In this document: in pieces, positions 46,475 through 58,823 of the stretch
How positions within the stretch are numbered: position 1 is the stretch's first letter
Layout: each line of letters starts with the position of its first letter
Origin: Daedaleopsis sinensis
Taxonomy: Eukaryota > Basidiomycota > Agaricomycetes > Polyporales > Polyporaceae
Length of the DNA stretch: 64,000 bases
Direction: 5' to 3'
NCBI GenBank assembly: GCA_033807695.1
Contig: CM066309.1
Coordinates: 1,116,001-1,180,000, forward strand
Position numbers and translations under genes: made by a program
Notes under the pieces: model-generated
The model's input: only the letters and a program-made list of their open reading frames with translations
The model's database searches: none
Told to the model about the DNA's origin: nothing

Positions 46475-49040
46475 ATGCTTGTCCCTACTCGCCACCTGGC
46501 ACTGTCGCTCATTTCGTCCATCGCTGTCCCTACTTCTCTTTCCAACTCCAAGATTTCACGAGATCTTCTTGTTCACGAAACACGCGATGTCTTGCCCACC
46601 GGTTTCTCGCTCGCTGGACCGGCTGCTCCTCATACCCCTCTCATACTTCGTATCGCGCTCTCTCAAAGCAACCCCGATGCCATTGTCGACGCGCTATACA
46701 GCGTAAGCGACCCGGCCAGCGACAAATTTGGACAGCATCTGTCAAAGTCGGAGGTGAGAATCATTGATGTATTCGGTTGAGCTGTCGTGAAAAGGGTCGT
46801 CCGCTATACCGGTCATGTTGCTGGTAGGAGAGCGTATAGGGCACGGATCAACAAGGCAATAAGACAGGAGAGCGAGAAAGAGACGTACCCTCACCATATC
46901 GAATTTCGTACAGATGGATGTGGCGTCACTCTACATAATGCATAACCACCTGTCGCCGTCATGCTGGCACGCCGCTGTTCGAAACTTCTGGAAAGCGTGT
47001 CTCTATCTTTCCCCGCTTTAAACCGAGGCAGAGACGCGACTACACTGGTTAATGTCTCAGTCTGTCTCCGTCTGTTCGGTTTCCTGTCTTTTTATAAGGC
47101 AGCTTAAATGTGATCTGCGACGAGTTACTCGGAGACTTCCTTTCTCTGCCACTAATGTATCAGTTGTCATTCTCCCGCATGCATGACATATGTATTGTGT
47201 ATAAGAGAGGAGTCAAATGACCATCTTGCTTACTATCCTGTTCAAAGGTCGATCAACTGGTCGCTCCCAGCCCCGATAGCGTCTCTGCAGTCAACGCTTG
47301 GTTGCAAGAGCAGAACCTGACTGCAACGCCTATCTCTCCTGCCGGAGACTGGCTCGAGGTTAACATCGACGTCGGCAAGGCCAACTCCCTCTTGGCTGCG
47401 GATTTCTCCAAGTTCGCACATGCGGGTTCAGGCCTGGAAGCCATCCGTACTCTTTCGTACTCCATACCCGCCGCTTTGAAGGGCCACATCGATCTCATCC
47501 ATCCAACCACTACGTATGTAACGTTACGATACGCGCAACGTCCGAAATTGACTAACCGCTACGGTACACTGCACAGGTTTCCGGAACCAGTCAAAAGCCT
47601 GACCGCCTCCGGGAAGCGCGCTATCCACGCTCCGGTTCTCCCTCGCGCTTCGTCTTCCAAATGTATGGAGGGTACGACTCCGGCGTGCCTGCAGGAGCTG
47701 TACAATATCCCCACTACTCCGGCCAAGAGCATGTCGAACAAGATGGCTGTTACCGGGCGTTACGGCAACAATGCCCACTACGACTGGTTGGAGGTAGGCA
47801 TACCATGCGATCGTGTATGGTAGCGTGTGCTAACAAGAATTACCAGGCATTCCTCAAAAAATACCGCCCCGACATGAACCCCGCCACTAACTTTACACTC
47901 ACGCTCCTAGATGGTGGAAACAACAACCAAACTGGGCCCTCCGTGTCTGAAGGGGTGCGTCTATCTGTATAGTCAGACTAAGTATCTGGTCAGCTCACGT
48001 TGGACTGTCCACAGGAACTCGATATTCAATACACGGTAGGGTTGGCCACGAAGGTTCCCATCGACTATGTCATGGTTGGGCTCAAGTGGAGTGACGACGG
48101 CTTGAACGGTTACCTCGACGAGATCAACCACCTGCTCTCCCTGGAGCACCCCCCTCAGGTTCTCACAACAAGCTACGGCTACCCCGAAAACAGCATGCCC
48201 TTCAACCTCACCGAGTATGTCCACTGCACCATCTCCAGTAGAACGCGCCAGCTCACATGCCTATAGCAAGCTGTGCAAGGCTTACGCGCAGCTCGGCGCG
48301 CGGGGAGTGTCGATTCTCTTTGCGTCCGGCGACAGCGGTGCGGGATGCAACGACGAGAACACGACGGCAACCGAGCCCATGTTCCCCTCGAACTGCCCAT
48401 AGTACGTGCCCACCAGAATCACCCGCGCGACGAACGCTCACAAACTCATTTCTCTCCACCCACAGCGTCACCTCCGTCGGCGGCACGATCGACTTCGCTC
48501 CGGAACAAGGCTGGGAAGGGTCTGGCGGCGGGTTCTCCAACTACTACCCCGCCCCGTCCTACCAGTCCGCCGCCGTCTCCGCCTATCTCGCCAAGTTCGC
48601 AACTTCCTCCCTCGCCGCGACCACAACGGGCAAGTTTAACCCCAAGGGCCGCGCGTTCCCCGACGTCGCCGCCAAGGCGGACAACTTCCGGGTGTGGGAG
48701 GGCTCGCTAGCGAGCATCTGGGGCACGAGCGCGTCGAGCCCGACGTTCGCGAGCATCATCGCGCTCATCAACGACCGCCTGTCCCAGAAAGGCCGCCCTC
48801 CGATGGGATTCCTGAACCCGTGGCTGTACAAGACGGGCAAGGCCGGGCTGAACGACATCACGGCCGGTAACAACTCGATCGAGTGCAACGGGGTGAATGC
48901 TGGTTTCGACGCGGTCGAGGGGTGGGATCCGGTGCGTTCTTAAGCTCTGGAAAAGATGGCACACCTGTCTAACCGCCTCCCAGGTGACTGGTCTGGGCAC
49001 GCCTGACTTCAACAAGCTGCTCAAGCTTGTGGGTCTCTGA
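46475..49040 (+). CDS. Secreted S53 sedolisin (tripeptidyl-peptidase type)
   Basis: About eight exons. The N-terminal hydrophobic segment ([16 protein letters not shown]) is a signal peptide, followed by a long propeptide with [15 protein letters not shown] and the CLQELYNIP junction typical of pro-kumamolisin. The catalytic part has SEGELDIQY (Glu and Asp of the triad, four residues apart), [10 protein letters not shown] (oxyanion Asp), and [11 protein letters not shown] (nucleophile Ser). The C-terminal [13 protein letters not shown] is the usual calcium-binding end. Family members cleave peptides in acid secretions or vacuoles. The first intron (46754-47247, 494 nt) is much longer than the other introns, which are about 50-60 nt. 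Confidence 0.9.
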
Positions 49041-50838
49041 AGATACGATCTTCATGGCCCGTTTCTCTCGTTGCGATGAACTCTTCAATCTCCCTCACTG
49101 TTTGTAGTGTGTACTACACACAACTTCTAATGACACTGATCATACCCTAGTTCTAGACGGACTTACATATGTCTGTCCTCAGGCTACCGCTTGGTCATGG
49201 ACTACCATCGCGTTTACCTTTGTAACTTATGATACCTCGAGTAGTGAAGTGATCTCTGTGTATACTCACCCGGAAACTTGTGAGGCATAAGCAAAGCGGA
49301 ACTTGTAAACCAGAGAGAGTAAAGGTTGGCGCGAGAGTCGACCCTCTTCGGAGCTCCCAAAAGGAATCCTAGACGCCAAGTGGCTGTAAAGTGCACCGCG
49401 CTTAAGCGAGCCACAAAGTGCCCAAATCTGGCCGCGACATGCCTCCTGAACACCGTTTTCACTTGTCTACCTCATCTGGTCTGCCTGAGCTTCAGTAATC
49501 ATCATCACCACTATGAGACATGTATAGTTGCAACCTCGAAGATTGTCCGCGAAGGACAGCAAGTCCCCTGTGTGGTGCTGACGTGGCGCGTCCTCAAACT
49601 TCGATTCGACCTCTGCGCGCGGCGATCGACTGGAACGATTGCTTCACGAAGAAGTCAACCACGCTTTGAGCTATAGAAAATGTCTTGTTTACAGTGCGAT
49701 TGATGCGTTCGCGGATGAACGCGCCTTATGCGAACATTCAGCCGAAATAGCAGGGTGGCAGCCTCAGCGAGTTTTGAGTGAGTGCCTGTGATCTTATGCG
49801 ATAGCATGCAGTGGTCAAATGGTACGTGCTGTTGTTTCAGGACGGACGTAGTTGCTAATCAAGCTATGCTAGAACATATGTTACAAGGCCGTACTAGGCA
49901 AACGAGTCTTCTGAGCATGAGTTGCGTCTGTGCCGATGTCGACTTCGTACACGTACACGGACTCTTGGACTCGTGCAGTTGATCCTGCTACAGTGCAAGC
50001 AGCAAACCTATTACACGGATCGCCTCGGTATGGCATTGACTCGACAGGAAGGCAACTCTACTCTGCACCGTCCAGCATGCGATCCTCGTCGCAAACTTGT
50101 ATAATTCACTTGACCCTTATTAGAGGCACGGGCACGAGCCCGAGGTGGGCGTACGCCCCGCCCTCGAGGAGCCCACTCAAGAACGCAGAGAAGGCCGCGG
50201 GGAGGCCGCGCGCATCGAGCCACTGCGCGAGCTCGGCGAACGCGCGCGGGCAGGGGGAGGGGTCCCTGTCCGAGTCCAAGGTAATACTGAGCAATATACG
50301 TATCCCGGTTTACCACACCTTCATGAAGCAGGTGAGTGGTGAGTGCCTTCAGACATTTTACAAGAAGACGTGCTGATGGATATCCATAAAACCTCAGCAT
50401 CGTCATCGGTGGCAGGTCAAAGCAGACACCCTACTACATATCTTCAACGGTGTCGCTATACCACCTGGAGGTACATCCAGAGGTGGTGTGTCGCCGCTCT
50501 TTCGGTCTTGCTGTGCTCCTCTAACCAGCATCACTCACTAAGCACCCGGACGACCTTGCCCAGCGATTTTAGGGAGCTATCCAGCGTCGATTTGGGCACT
50601 GCTTGCGATTGTCACCAACACGAGGCGGAGATCGAGATGAGTGACCCCGGAAGACGCGACGAAGCGCTCATTGTTAAACTCGGACTCCGGAGCCCTCGAC
50701 CGGCCTCCTCACGACCACTACCACCGTCATCACCCTACCCCGCGCTTCAACAGCGTTACCCCCCTTCCCCCCCTCCATTCCTCCATAAACTTCATCATCC
50801 ACATACCCATACCCATACCCATACCCATTTACGAAACT
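49041..50838. other. Long gene-poor stretch with one possible minus-strand exon
   Basis: No family match. The one coding-like piece is on the minus strand at 50104-50295, ending in a stop. It reads LDSDRDPSPCPRAFAELAQWLD, ARGLPAAFSAFLSGLLEGG and AYAHLGLVPVPLIRV, has GC-rich codon use, and follows a GCTCAG acceptor. No upstream exon joins to it convincingly, so it is a fragment or an unknown small gene. Confidence 0.35.
50803..50828. repeat. ATACCC microsatellite before a coding start
   Basis: Four tandem copies of the 6-bp unit ATACCC lie 10 bp upstream of the ATG at 50839, in the presumed leader of the following gene. Confidence 0.8.
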
Positions 50839-51246
50839 ATGCCCCGCACCAACGCGACCGCCGCCCGCAGGGAGAACCGTAGGAGCCGCCGGCCCACTCC
50901 TTTGACCGTGACGAACGAAAACGACAAGCCCACTGGAGCGACAGTGCCGTCCGCGCCGGGTCGCCCTCTTGGTCGGCCTGCCCTAGTACGTATGCGAGGT
51001 ATACTGAACAACGCGGGAGAGGTGTATCCTCCAGCACCCGCCGTCGCTGCCCCCGCCGTCGTAGCGGCCAACCTCGTCCAGCCCCCCGCACCCGCACTCG
51101 CCCCCATCCCCGCCCCCATCCCCGCTCCCATCCCCGCCCCCATCCTCGCTCCCATCCCCGCTCCCATCCCCGCTCCTGCCGCTGCCCCAGCGAACCCTCC
51201 TACCGTGCCACAGGCCAACCAAGCCGTAGTTGTCGCAGCGGCATGA
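50839..51246 (+). CDS. Small Pro/Ala-rich hypothetical protein with PIPA repeats
   Basis: A single open frame of 135 codons starts at ATG 50839 just after a microsatellite. The N-terminus is basic (NATAARRENRRSRRP). The C-terminal half is a low-complexity run of PAPIPAP-type repeats encoded by a CCCATCCCCGC-type minisatellite at about 51099-51180, then Ala/Pro-rich to a TGA at 51244-51246. Open frames on the opposite strand are shadows. No known domain; it may be a disordered protein or a chance ORF in repetitive DNA. Confidence 0.4.
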   Translation: MPRTNATAARRENRRSRRPTPLTVTNENDKPTGATVPSAPGRPLGRPALVRMRGILNNAGEVYPPAPAVAAPAVVAANLVQPPAPALAPIPAPIPAPIPAPILAPIPAPIPAPAAAPANPPTVPQANQAVVVAAA

Positions 51247-52859
51247 AGTATGGATATATGAAGGAGCGAACGCGACGCGTCGACGGACTATGACTATGAA
51301 CGACTTCCACACGGTAAGCTGCCTTTTCGCGTGAGTTGTCGCGGATTGCTGACGTCGGGCCCTTCCCAGGCTGAAGGCCGAATGACCTACCATATACTGC
51401 GCTCCCCTCTCTATTCCCTTCGTCGGTGAGTCTTCCACAGGAGACATACACGCGCAATCGCTGACAACGCGGCTCGCGTCACGCGCAGGCTGAATGAAGG
51501 CCGATCATTTTGAGCTCCCACTCCCTTCATACGCACCAGTTACGAACACGACACGCCGGACTTGATGCCAGCCACCCTATCCACGTTTATACCCATCCTC
51601 ATTTTCACTTCCTGGCGAGCTTGCCTCGCTCTCGCAGCTCTTTTTATTGCTCTATCTCATTCCAGCGCATGCCACCCACATTGCTCTCCACGCTCTCCAC
51701 GTACTATACCTCTGTCTCCCTCGCAATCCTCGCTTTATAAGCAAAACACTCACCATGTCATAGTCCATCGATTGCATCGCACGCATCCCTCTCCGTACTC
51801 TAGGTAATCCCTCTCGACCATCGCCTGTAGCATATCCCCCATCTCTCGTCTCTATCATCCTGTATCCTGCATCTGAGCTCCTTACCACAACGCTCCGTGT
51901 CCTGGTTTCTGCTTCGAATCAACGTTATTCTGCACCCATGTCCTCCCAGATTCGCACCTGAAGCGATATCCGATCGGAAGCCCCAGTTGACGCGACCTTC
52001 GAGCCACGTTGGACCGGCTGAACTTGACAGATATAATGAGCCATTCATCGGGCAGCCCGGCTCCCACCGTCTGTGAACGGTGGCCATGCAGAACAACTCA
52101 GGTAGATGTTTGAATCTCACACTGTCGCTCTTGCAGATTCGCCGAGGAGACGCGAGACAACACAACGACGCGATGCTGAACAGTCCGAGTGGAGTGGCGT
52201 AAGAAGGAGCTCGAAGAACAAGAGGAGACACACAGAGTATGCTCACACTCTCCGACGTCTTTATAGCCTTGGCAAAGGGCCACGGCCCATCCATGACATT
52301 GGCAAACGCTTGTGAATACTTTGTACATGGAGAAGATGTCCTTACGGTCAAAGCGTGCTCTCCAACTTACAATACTTCGGAAGGTGGCCCGCAAGTATAT
52401 ACTAAGTGCAAGTGACCTACAGACAAAGCATACCTTGTGTCAGGCGGACAGACCACCTCCGAATGAAAACTTTAGCTCTAGCTCCAGGGAGGAACACGAA
52501 TCTAGTTCGTCATTTAATCCCGTACTATCTGATGGTGCAGCGCATGTGCCCAAAAGACGGCGGCGGAAACACTCGAAAGATAAACATTCACCATCAGGTG
52601 GGACGACTCTCATTGAGAGGGAGATGGTAATAGCACAGATGCGATGGGCCTTTCGATTCGTCAACGCGTCAACCACTGAGTGATGTGTTACAAATAGAGA
52701 TGATAACCAACTACCGTCCACGATTCTTTGTTACATTAACCGTTTGCCAACCTCTCGAGCCCTGCAACGCAACCGAATGCGCCAAGGCTTGTTCCTCTCT
52801 TGGAAAACCCACGCTCAGGAGTCTCGGTCTGTTGCGATCGCAGATGAGTGCCTAGAATC
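51247..52859. other. Gene-poor stretch with one weak ORF
   Basis: An ORF at 52327-52683 (plus strand) ends in a Ser-rich region with PKRRRRKHSKDK, but has no family match and begins outside any clear promoter. The rest shows pyrimidine-rich DNA (51500-51850) and no other coding signal. Confidence 0.4.
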
Positions 52860-53859
52860 TCATCGAGAAACCGTCCGATCGGGCGACGTACCAGTGTACT
52901 TCTTCAGCCCGTCGCGGAGCTCGCCCGTAACGCTGTTCGCGGTGTTCGAGTCCTGCAAGGAAGGCGTCGTCAGCGAACTACGTTCCTGTGGATGAAATTC
53001 AGGGAGAAGTGGCGCTCACCAGCTGGTACCCGGCCTTGTTCGCGGCGAACTCGACGCCCTTCTCGAGCCAGTCCCCGCCCCCGGTGGAGCCCGCGCCGTA
53101 GCTCGACTTGGAGTACGCGTCGGACGAGTCCGAGCCGCCCTGACGCTGCGCCGAAGAGCTGTCGTTGTCGTTGCGGGAAGAGGAGTACTCGTTGCTCGAG
53201 GTGTTGTTGCTCGTGGAGTTCTTGCTCGAGCCGTACGTGTTCGCGCTCGAGCCGTACGAGTCGCTGTTGTTGTTGTTGCTCGAGCCGAGGCTGTCGGACT
53301 TGTTGCGGTTGGAGGAATCGTCGTTTCCGCTGGACCCGTACGCGTTCTGGGTGCCGCTCGAGCCGTAGGAGGAGTCGTTACCGCTGGACCCGTACGAGTT
53401 GTCGTTGTCGCGCTTGGTGCTATACGAGTCGCTGTTGTCGTTTCCGCTACTCCCGTACGCGTTCTGGGTGCCGCTCGAGCCGTAGGAGGAGTCCTTCCCG
53501 CTGGACCCGTACGAGTTGTCGTTGTCGCGCTTGGAACCGTACGAGTCGTTGTTATCGTTTCCGCTACCCCCGTACGCGTTCTGGCCCTGGGTGCCGCTCG
53601 ACGAGTTGTCGTTGGTGCGCTTGGAGCCGTAAGAGTCGCTGTTGTCGTTGCGGCTCGAACCATACGAGTCAGAGTTACCAGTGGAGGCGTTGTTGGACTG
53701 GTTACGGTTCGAGCTGCCGTAGGAATCGGAGTTGTCGTTCCCGGAGCCGTAGCTGTTGTCGCTGCCGCCGCGGTTGCTCTGGTTCTCGTCGGAGCGATCC
53801 TGACCGCTGGACCCGTACGAGTTATCGTTGTCGCGATCGTTGTCTTCGTAGCGAGGCAT
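52860..53859 (-). CDS. Disordered YGSSG-repeat protein with conserved helical tail
   Basis: Two exons (53859-53020, 52952-52860) encode 310 residues. From about residue 10 to 250 the protein is a Ser/Asn/Gly/Asp/Tyr-rich array of motifs such as NDNSDSYGSS and KRDNDNSYGSSG. The last 60 residues form the only folded-looking part: DWLEKGVEFAANKAGYQL then DSNTANSVTGELRDGLKKYTG after the intron. Similar basidiomycete proteins exist, with low-complexity N-termini and an amphipathic C-terminal helix; their function is not established, though stress roles have been suggested. No signal peptide or transmembrane segment. ATG 53857-53859 lies about 95 bp from a TATATTATAA box. Confidence 0.75.
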
Positions 53860-53951
53860 GTTGGAAGGGACAGAGGGTAAGATGGTGCTGTAATGGATGT
53901 CGAGAGATGTGGGGACTGGGATCCTGGGGTGGACGAGTTCCTGGGGGGTTC

Positions 53952-53961
53952 TTATAATATA
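53952..53961 (-). promoter_or_regulatory. TATA-like box of the YGSSG-repeat gene
   Basis: TATATTATAA on the minus strand lies about 95 bp upstream of the ATG at 53859, a suitable core-promoter distance. Confidence 0.5.
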
Positions 53962-55184
53962 CGGTATGATGCGCTTCGATCATGCCTTTCGCCCATTCAA
54001 GTTAGACTGCAAACGTCGGAAGCTGATGGTGGCTATTTCTCGAAGGACGTTGGCCCATTTTGCCGTCATAGCGGGAACGGAAGGCGTCGTCCGAAGCCAG
54101 ATGCCGGGCTATGCGGGGACGCGTTGAATGCAAGATCTGGTCCGTGTCCAGCCTTCCGGTGGCGTTGGGCACAGGCTAGACGTCGGCTTCTCCTTTCACC
54201 GGAAAGTGGAAGAGGAACATCGCCATCGACTCCGAGCATGATGAGATGATCCTAGTCTCAACTGCTCCAGAGTCCAGACGAACTTAGTTAATTACGGAGC
54301 TCGCGTCACTGTGAGTGGCGATTGAGAGGTTCTAGGGCTCGGAGGCACGAGCACGAGACGGGTGGGACGAGACAAGCATGATCATTTCTTGCACGTTTGT
54401 CACTAGTACTGCCAGTATGAATGGAAAAGGGCACCGCGGCCGGTGGTGAATGCGTTCCGGGACTCTATGCGACAGCTGTGAGATCGCACTTTGTCGCCAC
54501 AGACGGTACAAGTAGTGAAATGACCCATTTATATCGAGATCGATTCGACAGTGATACGAGAGTCTAAAGATCCGTGAAATGGGCGTGATCAACGTTGTAC
54601 TGGGACAGACTGAGGGTGGTGCCGGTATGTAAGTACTTACGTTGAAGTGAAAGTCTCAAACTCGGCGCTGGTGACGTAAATAGTTTCCTACTGGGGAGGT
54701 TGATGCATTGATGATGCGTATCTTATCTAATCAGCTGCAACTGAGACCTTAGCGCCCACGATGTGGTTGGAACTACTTAGTTGCCCCGATTGCGAGAGAC
54801 ATCAAGAACGACTGTGCTCTACCATCATGTACTAACGTATCTGTTAAAGATGAAGATATGTCTCGCGATGGGTCATAAGTGGACGCGACTGGACGCGATG
54901 CGGTCGCGGCCTCGCGCGCGCGTGCGCGCGTGCGCGATGCTGACGGGAATGATGGGCCTCGCGCGGTCGTCAAGACAGCGCGGTAGTATCGCGGCGCATG
55001 ATGGACATAGTACTGGCATCTGGGATCCCCGTTCCTCCTTCCACTCTTCTGCCTTCCAACACCCTCCCACCTGCAAACAGCGTGGCGTCCTCGCTTTCAC
55101 TCCTTCTTACCTGCCGTTCTTTCTCGCTGTGCGACTTCTAAGGCTCTTCTGGGACCTCCACCCGAGACTTGGACCGTCGTGAAC
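53962..55184. other. Intergenic region with a purine-pyrimidine tract
   Basis: No gene is supported. At 54913-54936 the sequence alternates perfectly between purine and pyrimidine (CG/TG) for 24 bp, a Z-DNA-prone tract, about 250 bp upstream of the next gene. Small overlapping ORFs show no similarity. Confidence 0.5.
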
Positions 55185-56234
55185 ATGTCCTCTGAATTAT
55201 CGTCGATTGGGAAGAAGAAGCTTGGCGTTCATGGTGCGTCCTGCACTCCTATCTGCGCTGTCATGAATGCTAATCGAGCCGGTGTGTATCATAGTCCTGC
55301 TCATCGTGTTGGACATACTCGCGCTGGCGTTCGCAGCGCGCGTGAACATCTTCCAGGAGTTCTACTGTGAGTACACTTCACTTTCTCCGGTGAAAACTAT
55401 GAAGAATGCAAGAACTATGGCGGGCGGTGGACATGGAGATTGATGGAGAGGATGGACACAATGCAAGTGCTTGAGCGTAAGAGCGAGTCTGACGACGGTT
55501 TGTGCAGTCATGGCGGACCTCTTCCCTCTGGGTCTTGCTGTCACGACCCTGGTAATCCTCTTCTTCACGTAAGTTCTCGCTATTACTTATTCTATTGGGA
55601 AACCGCTCCTGACGTCTACGGAACCGCGCAGGCTCGTTCTCGACCTCGCCATCCAGAACATACCCACTGCGCGCCCCGCAGTCGAAGTCGGCCTCCTCTA
55701 CACCCTCAGCATCTTCTGGCTTGGTACGACACATCCTACTCTCATGGCATCTGCCCTCTGAAGTGTCACGCGCTAGCCTTCAATGCATTCTCTACCGCGC
55801 GTTGGCGGCACGTCCCCATGAACTGCAGCTCCATCCCCGATGGTACGTCCACCTTCCTTCCGGTCTATCAACTCTCCGACCTGACTATCGCCCCCTATAA
55901 TCCCCAGAATACAGCGACATGCAAGGGTGGTGCCGCGACGTCCAGGCACTGAAGTCCTTCGTGTGGATCGAGTTCGTTGCCAGTACGTCGCCCCCTCCAT
56001 CGCATCGCATCGCCGCGTGACGATCGTCTGACCGCCGCACGCCGCACAGTCTTCCTGACCGCGACCTGGATCCTCCACTACGCGATCAAGGAGAACAGGA
56101 AGGGCCGCACGCACGTCTGGTCCGGCCCGCTCTCGCGCTACGTCCCGCGCGACATGCCGCGCCACGAGCTCGCGCGCCAGACGTTCACCGACTACTTCGC
56201 GCCGCGCGGGCACTCCGCGTTCGAGAAGTTCTGA
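55185..56234 (+). CDS. Four-helix MARVEL-like membrane protein
   Basis: Seven exons in frame, ATG 55185-55187, stop at 56232-56234. Four hydrophobic segments are visible: VLLIVLDILALAF, LGLAVTTLVILFFT, LLYTLSIFWLAF and FVWIEFVAIFLTATWI. A short loop with Cys (MNCSSIP... MQGWC) lies between the third and fourth. Basic residues follow the last segment, with a polar C-terminus (RHELARQTFTDYF). This layout is that of fungal MARVEL-domain proteins found in the plasma membrane. Molecular role unknown. Codon use matches the neighbours. Confidence 0.7.
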
Positions 56235-56907
56235 GCGCGCGCACGCACTCGGGCTCCGAAGGATCACGGCTGACGACCAGTGCCACGAAGATGTATCCCT
56301 CTCTCATTCTTCATTCCTGCGTTTTCGTGCCGGCCGTCCTTCCGGCAAGGACGCCGGCGGTGTAGGTTAGCTGTTCCTTCTGCTTTTGCTTGCTGTCGAG
56401 TGTGGATCCGTGTCCTGAAACGCAGCATCTTGTATACCATCCGACGTCGTGTCATCCATCGAGTGCATTGGCAATTGCGTGTTAATAGAGAGAACTGAAA
56501 CTTGTGGTACGTGCATGGTCGGACTCTAAAATCAATGAAAGACAGTATCGGTAGGCCTGGGTTTCGATGTGGAGCTCGCCGAGGACGCTGCAGTATTTGC
56601 AGCCCTGAATGGATGCAGCGTACACCGTCCATCAAATATAAGCGGGGACAGCTAGTGTTCACGGGAACTAAAGTGAGTCTTTGAGTCTATTGCAGGCAAC
56701 CATTGCAGCCGTACGCTTATAAGAGTCAATGCCGCTCTGTCTCCGAGTCCATCGTGGCAATACAAGCTGTCCTCTGTGTGTGTGTGTCCAGCTCCATCGG
56801 ATTCCCAACCACGTACTCCTCTACGATCTTCCATGCCCGTCGGTGAGTGCGAATAATATCGTGAGGCTCGTTACAATTACAACGTGATATCTCGTCGAGC
56901 GACTTGA
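56235..56907. other. 3' flanking region between converging genes
   Basis: Two 3' ends face each other here. A TATAAG motif lies near 56638. No ORF with family similarity is seen. Confidence 0.45.
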
Positions 56908-58801
56908 TCACCACCCGCCAGAGGGCATGCGCGCGATGGCCTCGCTGGCGTTAAGCGCTATGGGCACGTCCGCCAGCCACCTCGAGATGAGATCCTATAC
57001 CGACAGGTGAGCAACGCACGCGGTATGAGTATGGGAGGGAGACGAACCAGGGAAGCATCGGGCTGGTCAAACGGCACCATGTGGCTGTGAGTAGATGGTT
57101 AGACATGACTAAACCAGTAGGCAGAAGGCAGAATGCATTGCAGATGCGTACCCGGCCTTGTGAACCTGGACGTAGGTGACGTTTCCAGCGGTGAACCCGT
57201 CGCCTCCTGCGCTGCGCACCCAGCCGGAGAGATCGCCCTTGCCGAGCGTCACCCAGGGCTGCTTGGATGCCTTACCAAACTCCAGGTTGAACTTGGTGTC
57301 GAGCTGCTCAAGCCAGCGCTCGTTGCCCTGCGTGACGAAGGATGTCAGCGAAGGCGCACAAAGTAAATAGGAGGGCAGCATACGATGTAGTTGCACGCCA
57401 TGTCAGCATCGCCGGCGTAGATGAGGAGCTTGATGCCGCTGTGGATGAGATCGGGGAGGAGCTTCGCGCGGTTGCGCGCGCCGTCGCCCTGGAGCGCGAA
57501 CGCCTGGTTCACCTGCATGTTGCAGCTCTGGAAGTCGATCTCGGAGTTGACGCCGAGCGCCTTCTTCGTCGCGGGCAGGTTCATCCAGCTCTCGATCCAC
57601 TGGAGCTCCTTGTAGCACAGATCGCCATCCTTAGAACGGTCGCAGTCGCGGCGGACGTCGTAGATGTTCTTGCCGCTCTCTGCGCGATGCACGTGAGCAT
57701 GCAGGCGAACGTGTGGCGGGAGTGCAGTACTCACGAGCAATCGGGCCCATCAGTTGGCTGTTGCAGTACAGCAGCGCGGGAACGCAGGTGAACTTCGAAT
57801 CGAAGTCGTAGCAGCTCTTGATGAGCCTCTGGCAAGTGGGGACCTTGGTGCGCAAGGCCTGGCATTCAGGGCCCTGCGGGTCCTTGAACACGGGGAATTC
57901 GCCCTCGCATGCAGCGTCGGGGACACTGGCCATCTGGTGGTACGGGTCCGTGATGCCGTTGCCGATGATGACCGAGGCAAGGTTGATATGGCGGAGGTTA
58001 GGGGCGAAAGCCTCGCGTGCGAGTTGCAGATTCTTGTTGTGCACAACGCTCGCGATGCTCGGAGCGTACATACCGCCATAGCTCTCTGCGGCGATGTGGA
58101 ACGGCTGGCTGGCGTACTTGGGAAAGCGCGCGAGGAAGAGCTCGAGGAACGCCCAGACATCCTCCGCAGCGACTGGGGAGGTGTTGACAGACGTACCGCC
58201 CTCTGCGTACGAGTACCCGACGTTCACGGGCTGGTCGAGGAAGATGACGTTCGCAGCCTCCGTCCATGAGTAAGGGTTGTAGGTCGTGTTCTTTCCCTCG
58301 GAGGCAATCATGCAAGGACCGAGCTCGAAGAGGAGACCGGTGGTGGATGAGCATCCGGGGCCACCGTTGAGCCAGAGGACGAGAGGGGCGTCCGCCGGGT
58401 TATGACGAGCTTCGAAGAACCAGAAGAAGAGGTGCTTGTCGTCGGCGATGTCCAGGTATCCAGAGACTTGCTTCACAGATGGATCGCAGAGGGAAGGTTC
58501 TGTCATGCGAAGCTGATGGGCATCGAACGCAGGATGCGAAACAAGTTCGTCTGCGAACAGTTCAGAACAGGCACTAACGCAAGTGGCTCATTCACTCACA
58601 TGTGAGGCCATGCTGCTGGATAAACTCGCGTCCTCCATCGACCCACTTCATGAGCTGCTCTCCGCCTTTGTGGGCAACGTCCTCGGCGACATGCTGCCAG
58701 TCCTTTGCAATATCATTCAAGAGCACTTGGTCTCCAGCCGGAACGGCCAAGACATATGTGGCAGCAAGCAGAGAAAGAAGGATAGCCGACAACGCCCTCA
58801 T
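56908..58801 (-). CDS. Carboxypeptidase Y-type serine carboxypeptidase (S10)
   Basis: At least six exons on the minus strand; start ATG 58799-58801, stop TGA 56908-56910. MRALSAILLSLLAATYVLAVP is a signal peptide and a propeptide follows. Catalytic parts: WLNGGPGCSS (oxyanion), AAESYGGMYAP (Ser), IYAGDADMACNYI-GNERW (Asp) and KAGHMVPFDQP (His). The Cys-rich middle (CEGEFPVF, CQALR, CQRLIKSCYDFD) fits the CPY group. These enzymes act in the vacuole or are secreted and remove C-terminal residues. The protein ends MPSGGW. A CCACGA repeat adjoins the start codon. Confidence 0.92.
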
Positions 58802-58823
58802 GGTCGTGGTCGTGGTCGTGGTT
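58801..58823. repeat. TGGTCG microsatellite at the S10 gene start
   Basis: About four copies of TGGTCG/TCGTGG sit directly upstream of the minus-strand start codon, in its presumed 5' leader. On the coding strand this is a CCACGA repeat. Confidence 0.8.

Noticed and set aside
52848..53957. 369-codon plus-strand open frame rich in Arg, Cys and Ser
   Set aside because: It is the antisense shadow of the Ser/Asn/Gly repeat gene on the minus strand.
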